Source: UMGS1002 sp964463325
Lineage (GTDB): Bacteria; Bacillota; Clostridia; Oscillospirales; CAG-272
NCBI GenBank assembly: GCA_964463325.1
Contig: CAYXBY010000022.1
Span: 1 to 25,558, forward strand
DNA: 25,558 bases
Direction: 5' to 3'
The translations under genes and the position numbers were made by a program. Positions 7,865-15,223 of this stretch are shown here, in pieces (position 1 is the first letter of the stretch; each line of letters begins with the position of its first letter). A model generated the notes under the pieces. That model saw only the letters and a list, made by a program, of their open reading frames with translations, was not told the DNA's origin and made no database searches.

Positions 7865-8203
7865 TTATCAGATAATTATTTAGAATTATTTGTTCCTAAG
7901 CAAACGGCGGTGAGCAAATTAGCTCACCGTCGATTTGCTAATTTGTAAGACATTTGTAAATGTAAAATCGCATTACATATTGTTAATAAAATAACAATTG
8001 TGCCAGTAAGCTACCATTGCTGTGCACTAAAACGGAAAAATAGCAGCCGCTCGGCAGCCTGCCGGCGGATATATTAGTTGAAAATATACATCAAATTAGA
8101 AAATTCATTCATTATTATATAGTGTGCTGCATTCGCGCACACGTGCCAGAGGGCACATGATATCATCCTTGATTTGGAAAAACAAAGCAGAGGAGAAAAA
8201 CCT
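7865..8203 (+). other. oppA-oppB intergenic region with transcript-shaping hairpins
   Basis: No gene is seen in these 339 bases. An 8-bp perfect stem with a 6-base loop (7908-7915 with 7922-7929), extended by imperfect pairing on both sides, follows the oppA stop by 44 bases. Two further small hairpins, GTGTGC/GCACAC (about 8122-8142) and GTGCC/GGCAC (about 8141-8154), lie just before the oppB ribosome binding site AGGAG (8191-8195). No convincing consensus promoter is visible between them. I infer that oppB-F are transcribed by read-through from the oppA promoter. Confidence 0.6.
7908..7929 (+). terminator. Partial terminator or 3'-stabilising hairpin behind oppA
   Basis: CGGTGAGC and GCTCACCG flank the loop AAATTA. 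There is no T-run directly after the stem, so it should not stop all transcription. Hairpins in this position behind binding-protein genes typically slow 3'-end decay and give more binding protein than permease. Confidence 0.6.
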
Positions 8204-9211
8204 ATGTACATGTTTAAGTATGTGATGAAGCGACTCGGCTTGATGCTGCTCACGTTTTTCATCATCTTTACGATGTGTTTCGTGCTTATCAAGCTGCTGC
8301 CGATTCCCACAAATGCTCTTCCCGGACAAGACCCCGAGATAGTCATGAAGACGCTCGAGGGAAGAGGCTGGATCACCAATATTCGAGAAGGTGAAAACGG
8401 CGTTTGGCTCTATGACAGAGTGCCGATCCTGATTCAGTATGGCAACTATATCAGTCGCATCCTTACAGATGGTGACTTCGGTATCGTCACTACCTACGGT
8501 GAATACCTTAATATGAACATCTGGGAAGTGTTTGTTACCCACCTCCCGCCTACAATCCTGATCAATATCTATTCCACCCTGATCGGAGTACCGATAGGTC
8601 TCGGCCTGGGTATTTTGGCTGCGCTTAAAAAGAATAAATGGCAGGATCAGGTCATCAACGTGTTTATCATGCTGCTGATCTCGGTGCCCTCCATCGTTCT
8701 GGCACTTGTGCTGCAGTATGTCTTCTGCTTTAAGCTGGGCTGGTTCCCATTGACTATGTCGACAAGCAATGATTATTTCTCCTGGACTGTGTTCCATTCA
8801 ATGCTGCCGGCAGTCTTCGCGCTGTGCCTCGGCTCCATTGCAGGCTACGCCCGCTTCACCCGCGCCGAGCTCTCCGAGGTGCTGACGGGTGAGTTTATGC
8901 TGCTGGCGAGAACAAAGGGTCTGACCAAGCGTCAGGCTATCTATCGCCATGCGCTGCGCAACTCGATGGTCGTTATTTTCCCCTCCATTCTCTCGGAGTT
9001 TGTGTCGGTGCTCTCCGGCTCGCTCATTATCGAGAAGATGTTCAGCATTAACGGCGTCGGAGGCCTCTACCTCAACTCTATCACCTTCCAGGATTACGAT
9101 TTCTTTATGCTGCTCTCCGGCTTCTATACGCTGGTCGGCCTGACTGCCGGAATCGTTATCGACATAAGCTACGGATTTATTGATCCGAGAATAAGAATGG
9201 GGGCGAAGTAA
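8204..9211 (+). CDS. oppB: Oligopeptide ABC transporter permease, OppB type
   Basis: This is one of the two membrane subunits forming the peptide channel. At 335 aa it is close to normal OppB size. The first membrane segment is at about residues 10-30, followed by an extracytoplasmic stretch to about 95 that contains GDFGIVTTYGEYL, and then about five further membrane segments. The cytoplasmic EAA loop that docks on the ATPases reads GEFMLLARTKGLTKRQAIYRHALRNS (G at its start, A-x3-G core) near 225-250. The family-typical end IDPRIRMGAK is present. I chose the ATG at 8204 because AGGAG stands nine bases upstream; an in-frame ATG at 8174 has none. oppC begins two bases after the stop. Confidence 0.9.
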   Translation: MYMFKYVMKRLGLMLLTFFIIFTMCFVLIKLLPIPTNALPGQDPEIVMKTLEGRGWITNIREGENGVWLYDRVPILIQYGNYISRILTDGDFGIVTTYGEYLNMNIWEVFVTHLPPTILINIYSTLIGVPIGLGLGILAALKKNKWQDQVINVFIMLLISVPSIVLALVLQYVFCFKLGWFPLTMSTSNDYFSWTVFHSMLPAVFALCLGSIAGYARFTRAELSEVLTGEFMLLARTKGLTKRQAIYRHALRNSMVVIFPSILSEFVSVLSGSLIIEKMFSINGVGGLYLNSITFQDYDFFMLLSGFYTLVGLTAGIVIDISYGFIDPRIRMGAK

Positions 9212-9213
9212 TC

Positions 9214-10806
9214 ATGGCAAATACGATCAATAATTACGAAAACATCCCCGCCGAGAAGTTCCAGTTTGCTAAGAAAACTGACCTTTCTCATGACAAAAAG
9301 CTGGACACCAAGCCGGTAAGCTACTTCCAGGGCGCTTTCCGCCGCTTCAGCAAGAACAAGGGCGCGGTCGTCGGCGGCATAGTGGTGCTCTGCCTCATAC
9401 TTTTTGCAATAATTGCACCCTTCTTTACACCCTTCCAGCCGGCATATTACGACATGATGTATACATATGTCACTCCCAAGAGCCACCTGTTTGCGGATAC
9501 CAGCATCGATTTCTGGGATGGCTGCAAGACTAAGGACACCAACCAGATCGGCTATCTTAAGGATCTCGCGCTTTCGCTCGAGACCGGCCGCGAGGTCATT
9601 AAGGACGGCGAGTATACTGTCAGCGAGGATGGCAAAAACTATTCCTACCGCTACGATACCTACTACGGCGTCGGCTTCGGTAAGTATAAGATAATTTCTC
9701 AAGAGGAGTACGAGAATATTCAGCAGTATCAGAAGGATACCGGCAGACAGGTGCTGTATCCCCTCGTGCCCTACGCCTCGAGAAACCTCATGCTTGAGAA
9801 AAACAAGTATGATGCAAACATTTATTATGAGGTTGAAAACCCCAAGGTATCCATCCTTCGTCCCAAGCTCGACAAGGACGGCAACATTATCCCCAACTAC
9901 TGGAAGTATGAGGAGGGCAATGCTTCGTCCATGATGGCAGATTACGACTCTCTGCGCATCGAGGGCGAGGACGGCGTCGAGCAGAACGGCAAGACATATT
10001 ACTATGCCTATGGCCGTAAGGTCGACGGCGGTATCGAGGTCAGAGCTGAGTACTATGAGTACTATATTTATGACCACACTCAGATCAAAAAGGACGGCAT
10101 CGAGGAGCCCTTCTTCCTGTTCGGCACGACCGAGACGGGTAAGGATATCTTCGCCTGCCTGGCCTACGGCGCAAGATTCTCGTTTGTGTTTGCAACTATA
10201 GTTGCACTTGTGAACTTTATTGTCGGCGTTATCTGGGGCTCTATCTCGGGCTACTTTGGCGGCAAGGTCGACTTGTTTATGGAACGCTGCTCCGATATAC
10301 TCGGCGCGGTGCCCACAATGATAGTAATCACGCTTCTCAAATATCACATGGGCAGCTCGAGCCAGGCGCTGGTCCTGTTCATAGCCTTCTTTGCCACGGG
10401 CTGGATAGGCATGGCCGGAACAACACGTATGCAGTTCTACCGCTTTAAGAATCAGGAATACGTGCTGGCCGCAAGAACGCTGGGCGCCAGCGACTCGAGA
10501 ATAATGTTCAAGCACATTTTCCCGAACGGACTTGGCACCATCGTCACAAGCGTTGCTCTGGTCATCCCTTCGATGATCTACTCGGAGACCAGCCTCTCCT
10601 ATCTGGGCATTATCAACCTGGAGGCAGGTAACACCACCAGCGTCGGTACGCTGATTGCTGCGGGTCAGAAATCCATTGTGGCAAATTCCGCATATGTGGC
10701 CTTCTTCCCCTGCCTGTTCCTTGTGCTGCTTATGCTCAGCTTCAACCTGTTCGGCAACGGCTTGCGCGATGCGTTCAACCCGTCGCTCAGAGGATCGGAG
10801 GATTAA
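9214..10806 (+). CDS. oppC: Oligopeptide ABC transporter permease, OppC type, with large outer insertion
   Basis: This is the second channel subunit. After a cytoplasmic N-terminus comes membrane segment 1 (about 52-72). The usual OppC motif leading into the core, here FGTTETGKDIFACLAYGARFSF, begins at residue 303, whereas in ordinary OppC it follows the first helix by only some 25 residues. About 220 extra residues (roughly 78-300) therefore sit between them on the outer face of the membrane. They are rich in Tyr, Asp, Lys and Gly. The core is intact, with about five more membrane segments and the EAA loop EYVLAARTLGASDSRIMFKHIF (about 413-435). Total length is 530 aa against about 300 normally. 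The gene lies two bases after oppB and three before oppD. Confidence 0.9.
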   Translation: MANTINNYENIPAEKFQFAKKTDLSHDKKLDTKPVSYFQGAFRRFSKNKGAVVGGIVVLCLILFAIIAPFFTPFQPAYYDMMYTYVTPKSHLFADTSIDFWDGCKTKDTNQIGYLKDLALSLETGREVIKDGEYTVSEDGKNYSYRYDTYYGVGFGKYKIISQEEYENIQQYQKDTGRQVLYPLVPYASRNLMLEKNKYDANIYYEVENPKVSILRPKLDKDGNIIPNYWKYEEGNASSMMADYDSLRIEGEDGVEQNGKTYYYAYGRKVDGGIEVRAEYYEYYIYDHTQIKKDGIEEPFFLFGTTETGKDIFACLAYGARFSFVFATIVALVNFIVGVIWGSISGYFGGKVDLFMERCSDILGAVPTMIVITLLKYHMGSSSQALVLFIAFFATGWIGMAGTTRMQFYRFKNQEYVLAARTLGASDSRIMFKHIFPNGLGTIVTSVALVIPSMIYSETSLSYLGIINLEAGNTTSVGTLIAAGQKSIVANSAYVAFFPCLFLVLLMLSFNLFGNGLRDAFNPSLRGSED

Positions 10807-10809
10807 GCC

Positions 10810-13053
10810 ATGAATGATATGAATAAAGAAGTAAAGCTGTCAGTTAATAATCTGAAGATATCCTTCCGCACGGATGCGGGCAAGGTGCAGGCAGCGCGCG
10901 ACATCTCGTTTGACCTTTATAAGGGCGAGACGCTGGCTATCGTCGGCGAGTCCGGCTCGGGTAAGTCGGTCACGGCTAAGGCGATAATGGGTATCTCTGC
11001 GGTCAACTCCATTCACGAGGGCGGCGAGATACTTTATGACGGTCAGGATCTGATGCGCATTCCCGAGGAGGAGATGCACAAGCTGCGTGGCGATAAGATC
11101 GCTATGATATTCCAGGATCCGCTTTCGTCACTCAACCCCATCATGCGCATCGGTAAGCAGATAACCGAGGCCATGCTGCTCAAAAACAAGGCCAACCGCC
11201 GCGAGGGTCGCGCAACCTTTAATAAGCTGCTCGGCTCGCTCTCCGAAATGATGAAGGCCGCACTGGCAGCGGGCGCAAAATGCGACATCCCCGCCGACAA
11301 GGTCGCGGATTACATCAAGACGTTCGACAGCTTCAATATCTGCGCACTCAAGCTCGAGAACAGCTATAACGCTGCCCTCACGGCAGCCGAGGAGCTGATC
11401 GCCATTATCGACGAGTTCCTTTTCCTTGTCGAAAAGAAGCAGAAGGTCGATGTTATCGCGACGCTTAGCCTTATCGGGCGCAAGCTCAAGGAAATAGACG
11501 ATAAGTATTTCGTCGCCGGCTACACCGACCGGCTGAGCGCTCACCACGCTGAGCTGTCGAAGGCTTTGCGCGAGGAAAAATCCAAGGTGACGCTGTTTGA
11601 CACCGCTAAGAAGGTGATCACAATGAGCGTCAACAAGAGAGAGGCCTCCGAGCATACGTCAAAAGTCCTCGCCGAGATACGCAAAACTGCCGAGGAGATG
11701 CTGGCGCAGCCTAAGTATAATTTCTTCCGCATAGGCTACTATGTTTACAAGAATCCCCACGAGGATCTCAGCCGTATGCCGGCCGAGCAGGCCAACGCAA
11801 TGGCATACAAGTTCCTCCGCGAGGACTTTATGAACTCGTTTATGCAGCTGGAGAAGATAGCCGTTCAGTATTCCTTTGACAGAATGCTTGCGAACAAAAA
11901 GAAGGCTATCGTTGAGCTGCGGAGAGCAGTCGAATTCTTCAATAAGGGCGACTTCACCGAGAAGGATGCAGACGAGGTCTGCCGGCGCGTCGACAAGTGC
12001 GTTCGCGCTTCCATCGACCCGCTTGCAGCTGTCAAGGATAGCTTGGCTTACACCTTCGGCGGCGCTCTTGAGAGAGAGATAGAAAAATATTTCTTCTACA
12101 TCAAGAACAATCCCCGCGAGGAGGAGCGCTTCGCACGCCAGACCGCCAAGAGAGAGGCGCTGCTGGCTAAGGGCAAGACTGTTGACTGGGAGGTCATTCC
12201 CAAGTCCATAATTGAGCCCGGCGAGCAGATAGAGGCTATAGCTTCGGTTATCAACCGCGTCATAGAGCGCTTTGAAGCCGATATCGCCGGCGCCGCAAAT
12301 GTTGATATCGATCATCGCTGCAACGAGATAATCGATTTCCTTAAGGAAAAGGCCTCGCAGGTAGTCAGCAAGCTCACCAAGCGTATTGCCAAGGAAAAGG
12401 CAATCAAGCTGATGGAGGAGGTCGGTATTCCCGAGCCGAGAATGCGCTACAGACAGTATCCCTTTGAGTTCTCCGGCGGTATGCGTCAGAGAATCGTTAT
12501 TGCCATTGCGCTTTCGGCCAACCCCGACATACTGATCTGCGACGAGCCCACGACCGCGCTGGACGTTACCATTCAGGCGCAGATACTCGAGCTTATCAAC
12601 CGCCTTAAGCGTGAGCACAACCTTTCAATCATCTTCATCACGCACGACCTCGGCGTCGTTGCAAACATGGCGGACAGAATTGCCGTTATGTACGCAGGTA
12701 AGATAGTTGAGTACGGCACGGCAAACGAGGTGTTCTACAACCCGCAGCATCCCTACACCTGGGCGCTGCTTTCGTCCATGCCTGACCTTGACACCAACGA
12801 AAAGCTGGATGCCATTCCCGGCACACCTCCTAACATGATATATCCGCCCGTCGGAGACGCGTTTGCGGCAAGAAACAAGTATGCTCTCGAGATCGACTTC
12901 GAGATGCAGCCGCCGCTTTACGAGGTTACCCCCACGCACTATGCGGCAACGTGGCTGCTTCATCCCAATGCGCCCAAGGTCGAGATGCCCAAGATCATCA
13001 CCGAGCGTATCAAGCACATGAAGGAAAGAGGAGGCAACAATGGAGAACAATAA
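10810..13053 (+). CDS. oppD: Oligopeptide ABC transporter ATPase, OppD/AmiE type, with giant insertion
   Basis: This cytoplasmic ATPase powers peptide import. Walker A GESGSGKS is at 46-53, the Q-loop glutamine at 102 (IFQDPLSSLNP), the ABC signature SGGMRQR from 555, Walker B ILICDEP with D578/E579, and the switch histidine H612. In ordinary OppD (about 340 aa) the Q-loop and signature are some 60 residues apart; here they are 453 apart, so about 395-400 residues (roughly 128-530) have been added in the helical subdomain. The insertion is rich in Lys, Glu, Ala and Leu and looks mostly alpha-helical, partly coiled coil. The oligo_HPY region follows (HPYTWALLSSMP). In the C-terminal tail, positions that carry four cysteines in many OppD proteins are non-cysteine (GDAFAARNKYALEIDFE...YAATW), as in AmiE-type proteins. 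It overlaps oppF by 14 bases. Confidence 0.92.
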   Translation: MNDMNKEVKLSVNNLKISFRTDAGKVQAARDISFDLYKGETLAIVGESGSGKSVTAKAIMGISAVNSIHEGGEILYDGQDLMRIPEEEMHKLRGDKIAMIFQDPLSSLNPIMRIGKQITEAMLLKNKANRREGRATFNKLLGSLSEMMKAALAAGAKCDIPADKVADYIKTFDSFNICALKLENSYNAALTAAEELIAIIDEFLFLVEKKQKVDVIATLSLIGRKLKEIDDKYFVAGYTDRLSAHHAELSKALREEKSKVTLFDTAKKVITMSVNKREASEHTSKVLAEIRKTAEEMLAQPKYNFFRIGYYVYKNPHEDLSRMPAEQANAMAYKFLREDFMNSFMQLEKIAVQYSFDRMLANKKKAIVELRRAVEFFNKGDFTEKDADEVCRRVDKCVRASIDPLAAVKDSLAYTFGGALEREIEKYFFYIKNNPREEERFARQTAKREALLAKGKTVDWEVIPKSIIEPGEQIEAIASVINRVIERFEADIAGAANVDIDHRCNEIIDFLKEKASQVVSKLTKRIAKEKAIKLMEEVGIPEPRMRYRQYPFEFSGGMRQRIVIAIALSANPDILICDEPTTALDVTIQAQILELINRLKREHNLSIIFITHDLGVVANMADRIAVMYAGKIVEYGTANEVFYNPQHPYTWALLSSMPDLDTNEKLDAIPGTPPNMIYPPVGDAFAARNKYALEIDFEMQPPLYEVTPTHYAATWLLHPNAPKVEMPKIITERIKHMKERGGNNGEQ

Positions 13054-14281
13054 CGAGGTTTTGCTGAAGGTCGACCATTTGTGTCAGTACTTCCGCATGG
13101 GACGCAAGGATCTGAAGGCTGTTGATGATGTCAGCTTTGAGATAAAAAGAGGCGAGGCATTTGGCCTCGTCGGCGAGTCCGGATGTGGCAAGACCACAAC
13201 GGGACGTTCTATCATAAAGCTTTATGATATTACTTCGGGTAACGTATATTTCAAGGGTCAGAGAGTCAGTGCCGGCACTCGCTCCTACAAGGACGCCATC
13301 AGAAAGGCGAGCAGGGAAGCGTCGGAGAAGATAAAGAGTCTCCGCGCAACCAACTCTGCCGACGCCAAGGCGGAGATCGAAAAGACCCGGCTTGAATTAA
13401 AGGCGACCATCGCTGAAAACAAGCGCCTCATGCACGAGGCAGTTGCCGATTGCAAGGGCGTTGATAAGAAATATGCCGCTCAAAGGGTCGCAGAGCTCGA
13501 TCAGGAGTATCATGAAAAGTGCGCAGCAGCTGCGAATGATCCTGAAAAGCTCCAGGCGCTCAAGCGTGAGTATCAATCCAAGTATCGTGTCGCTAAAAAC
13601 AGCAAGCTGATCACGCAGATACAGATGATTTTCCAGGATCCGATAGCATCGCTTGACCCCCGTATGACGGTGCGTGATATCATCGCCGAGGGTCTGATCA
13701 TCAACGGCGTGACCGACAAGGAGTACATCAACGAAAAGGTGTACGAGATACTTGAGATGGTCGGTCTTGTCCGCGAGCACGCGGATCGCTACCCGCATGA
13801 GTTTTCGGGCGGTCAGCGTCAGCGTATCGGCATTGCAAGAGCGGTCGTTATGCGCCCCGAGATGATCATTGCTGACGAGCCGATCTCGGCACTTGACGTG
13901 TCGATCCAGGCGCAGGTCATCAATCTGCTAAACGATCTGAGAGATCAGCTGGGACTTACCATTCTCTTTATCGCGCATGACCTTTCGGTCGTTAAGTATT
14001 TCTCTGATCGTATCGGTGTTATGTACTTCGGCAAAATGGTCGAGCTGGCCGATTCGGAGGAGCTGTTTAAGAATCCGCTGCATCCCTACACGCGGTCGTT
14101 GCTGTCTGCTATCCCGCTGCCCGACCCGATCTACGAGAAGCAGCGCACCCGCATGACCTACAACCCGCTGGCGGAACACGATTATACGGTTGACAAGCCC
14201 TCATTTAGAGAGATTTCGCCCGGCCACTTTGTGCACTGCAACGATGCAGAGGAAGAAAAGTATCGGCAGATGCTGAAATAA
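13040..14281 (+). CDS. oppF: Oligopeptide ABC transporter ATPase, OppF type, with coiled-coil insertion
   Basis: This is the partner ATPase to OppD. Walker A GESGCGKT lies at 45-52, the Q-loop glutamine at 199 (IFQDPIASLDPRMTV), signature SGGQRQR from 256, Walker B with D279/E280 and switch histidine H313. Length is 413 aa against about 310-330 usually. The surplus, about residues 76-188, lies between the strand SGNVYFKGQRV and the Q-loop strand QIQMIF. It is a run of charged heptad-like sequence (for example AEIEKTRLELKATIAENKRL), most likely an antiparallel coiled coil. The C-terminus keeps the HPYTRSLLSAIP oligo_HPY motif. The start at 13040 lies inside the oppD 3' end behind GGAGG, which fits coupled translation of the two ATPases. 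Confidence 0.92.
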   Translation: MENNNEVLLKVDHLCQYFRMGRKDLKAVDDVSFEIKRGEAFGLVGESGCGKTTTGRSIIKLYDITSGNVYFKGQRVSAGTRSYKDAIRKASREASEKIKSLRATNSADAKAEIEKTRLELKATIAENKRLMHEAVADCKGVDKKYAAQRVAELDQEYHEKCAAAANDPEKLQALKREYQSKYRVAKNSKLITQIQMIFQDPIASLDPRMTVRDIIAEGLIINGVTDKEYINEKVYEILEMVGLVREHADRYPHEFSGGQRQRIGIARAVVMRPEMIIADEPISALDVSIQAQVINLLNDLRDQLGLTILFIAHDLSVVKYFSDRIGVMYFGKMVELADSEELFKNPLHPYTRSLLSAIPLPDPIYEKQRTRMTYNPLAEHDYTVDKPSFREISPGHFVHCNDAEEEKYRQMLK

Positions 14282-14302
14282 CGAAACGGACGGTCTGGAA
14301 CA

Positions 14303-14728
14303 GTGAAAAATGAAAGCAAGACGCTGCTGACCAAGTATGCAATATGCTTCGGTGTCGCGGCGCTGATGACGCTGGGTGTGTTTGCTCTCAAGGGCTTTTT
14401 CACACACAGTGCTGCAGTTAACATTCAGATATTATCCGATGGCTTTTCTACCTCGGGAATATTGCTCACGCTGTTCGCCGGACTGCTCTTTGCCAGTGGC
14501 GAGGGCGCGTTCGTGGGCATTGGCTTCGTGCTGAGAAATATTGTGCAGGCGTTTGTCCCTATGGGGCGAAAGCACCACGAGTTTTATGCACAGTACCGTG
14601 AGCGTAAGCTCGCTAAGCTGAAAAAACAGGGCGATCACTGCGTGCTCGTCGTGGGCTTGACATTCCTGGCCGTTGGTATTTTGTTCACGATCATCTGGTA
14701 TGCCTGCTTCTATCAGCCACCGGCTTGA
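14303..14728 (+). CDS. DUF3899-like small membrane protein, GTG start
   Basis: This 141-aa protein has three predicted membrane helices: about 10-31 (KYAICFGVAALMTLGVFALKG), 46-82 (a long hydrophobic region containing GEGAFVGIGFVLRNI) and 112-136. Between the second and third is a basic cytoplasmic loop, GRKHHEFYAQYRERKLAKLKKQG. The layout resembles DUF3899, a Firmicutes membrane family with no known function. The GTG at 14303 gives the only frame with a sensible N-terminus; its ribosome binding site is weak. It follows oppF by 21 bases and is probably the last gene of the operon, but nothing ties it functionally to transport. Confidence 0.65.
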   Translation: MKNESKTLLTKYAICFGVAALMTLGVFALKGFFTHSAAVNIQILSDGFSTSGILLTLFAGLLFASGEGAFVGIGFVLRNIVQAFVPMGRKHHEFYAQYRERKLAKLKKQGDHCVLVVGLTFLAVGILFTIIWYACFYQPPA

Positions 14729-15223
14729 TTGGGATCCCCAGGGCTGGGGACGATCCCCGGGGACGCTGCCACGGACAACGCAAGCTCATACAGGGCTCCG
14801 CCCTGTACCCGGCAGGGGGGTATTCTCCGGGGCGCTGCCCCGAACCCCGGCAGGGGACTTTTGAAAAAGTCCCCTGCACCCCCAAAACTTTAACAGCTTC
14901 GCGCGGGAAGCGCTAAAAAACCGGTAAGGATGAAGAATGCTTGGGGCGTTCCTGAACCTTGCCGGTTTCCTTGTTTCCTGATTGTTTGAAGGTTTTGTGG
15001 GGACCGGGGGGCTTTTTCAAAAGCCCCCCCGGCGGGTGCAGGGCAGAGCCCTGCATGCTATCAACCGGATAAAAAGGGAACCGGTAAGGATGAAGAACGC
15101 TTTGGACGTTTCTGAACCTTGCCGGTTTTCTTGTTTCCTGATTGTTTGAAAGTTTTGCGGGGACCGGGGGGCTTTTTCAAAAGCCCCCCGGTGGGTGCAG
15201 GGCAGAGCCCTGCAAATAATTCC
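14729..15223. repeat. Repeat block between convergent genes, with a 136-bp direct duplication
   Basis: No gene is seen in these 495 bases. Composite element 1 (plus sense, 14789-14896) has hairpins at 14789-14807 and 14829-14841, a 13-bp stem at 14850-14877 and an AAAACTTTAACAG tail. Two direct copies of a second unit follow, 14919-15055 and 15079-15214, about 90% identical by eye. Each consists of a nested-hairpin module (CCGGTAAGG...CCTTGCCGG), the tail in reverse sense (ATTGTTTGAA), an 11-bp perfect stem GGGGGGCTTTT/AAAAGCCCCCC (15006-15029; 15166-15189) and a small hairpin GCAGGGC/GCCCTGC (15037-15055; 15196-15214). The block sits between genes that converge and could terminate both. Confidence 0.88.

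Noticed and set aside
8174..8204. Upstream ATG for oppB at 8174
   Set aside because: It would add ten polar residues (MEKQSRGEKP) and has no ribosome binding site, while AGGAG is correctly spaced for the ATG at 8204, which starts directly with the expected MYMFKYVMKR of the family.
14919..15214. CRISPR-like array
   Set aside because: Only two copies of a 136-bp unit exist, with internal palindromes and no unique spacers of uniform size. No cas genes occur in the window.
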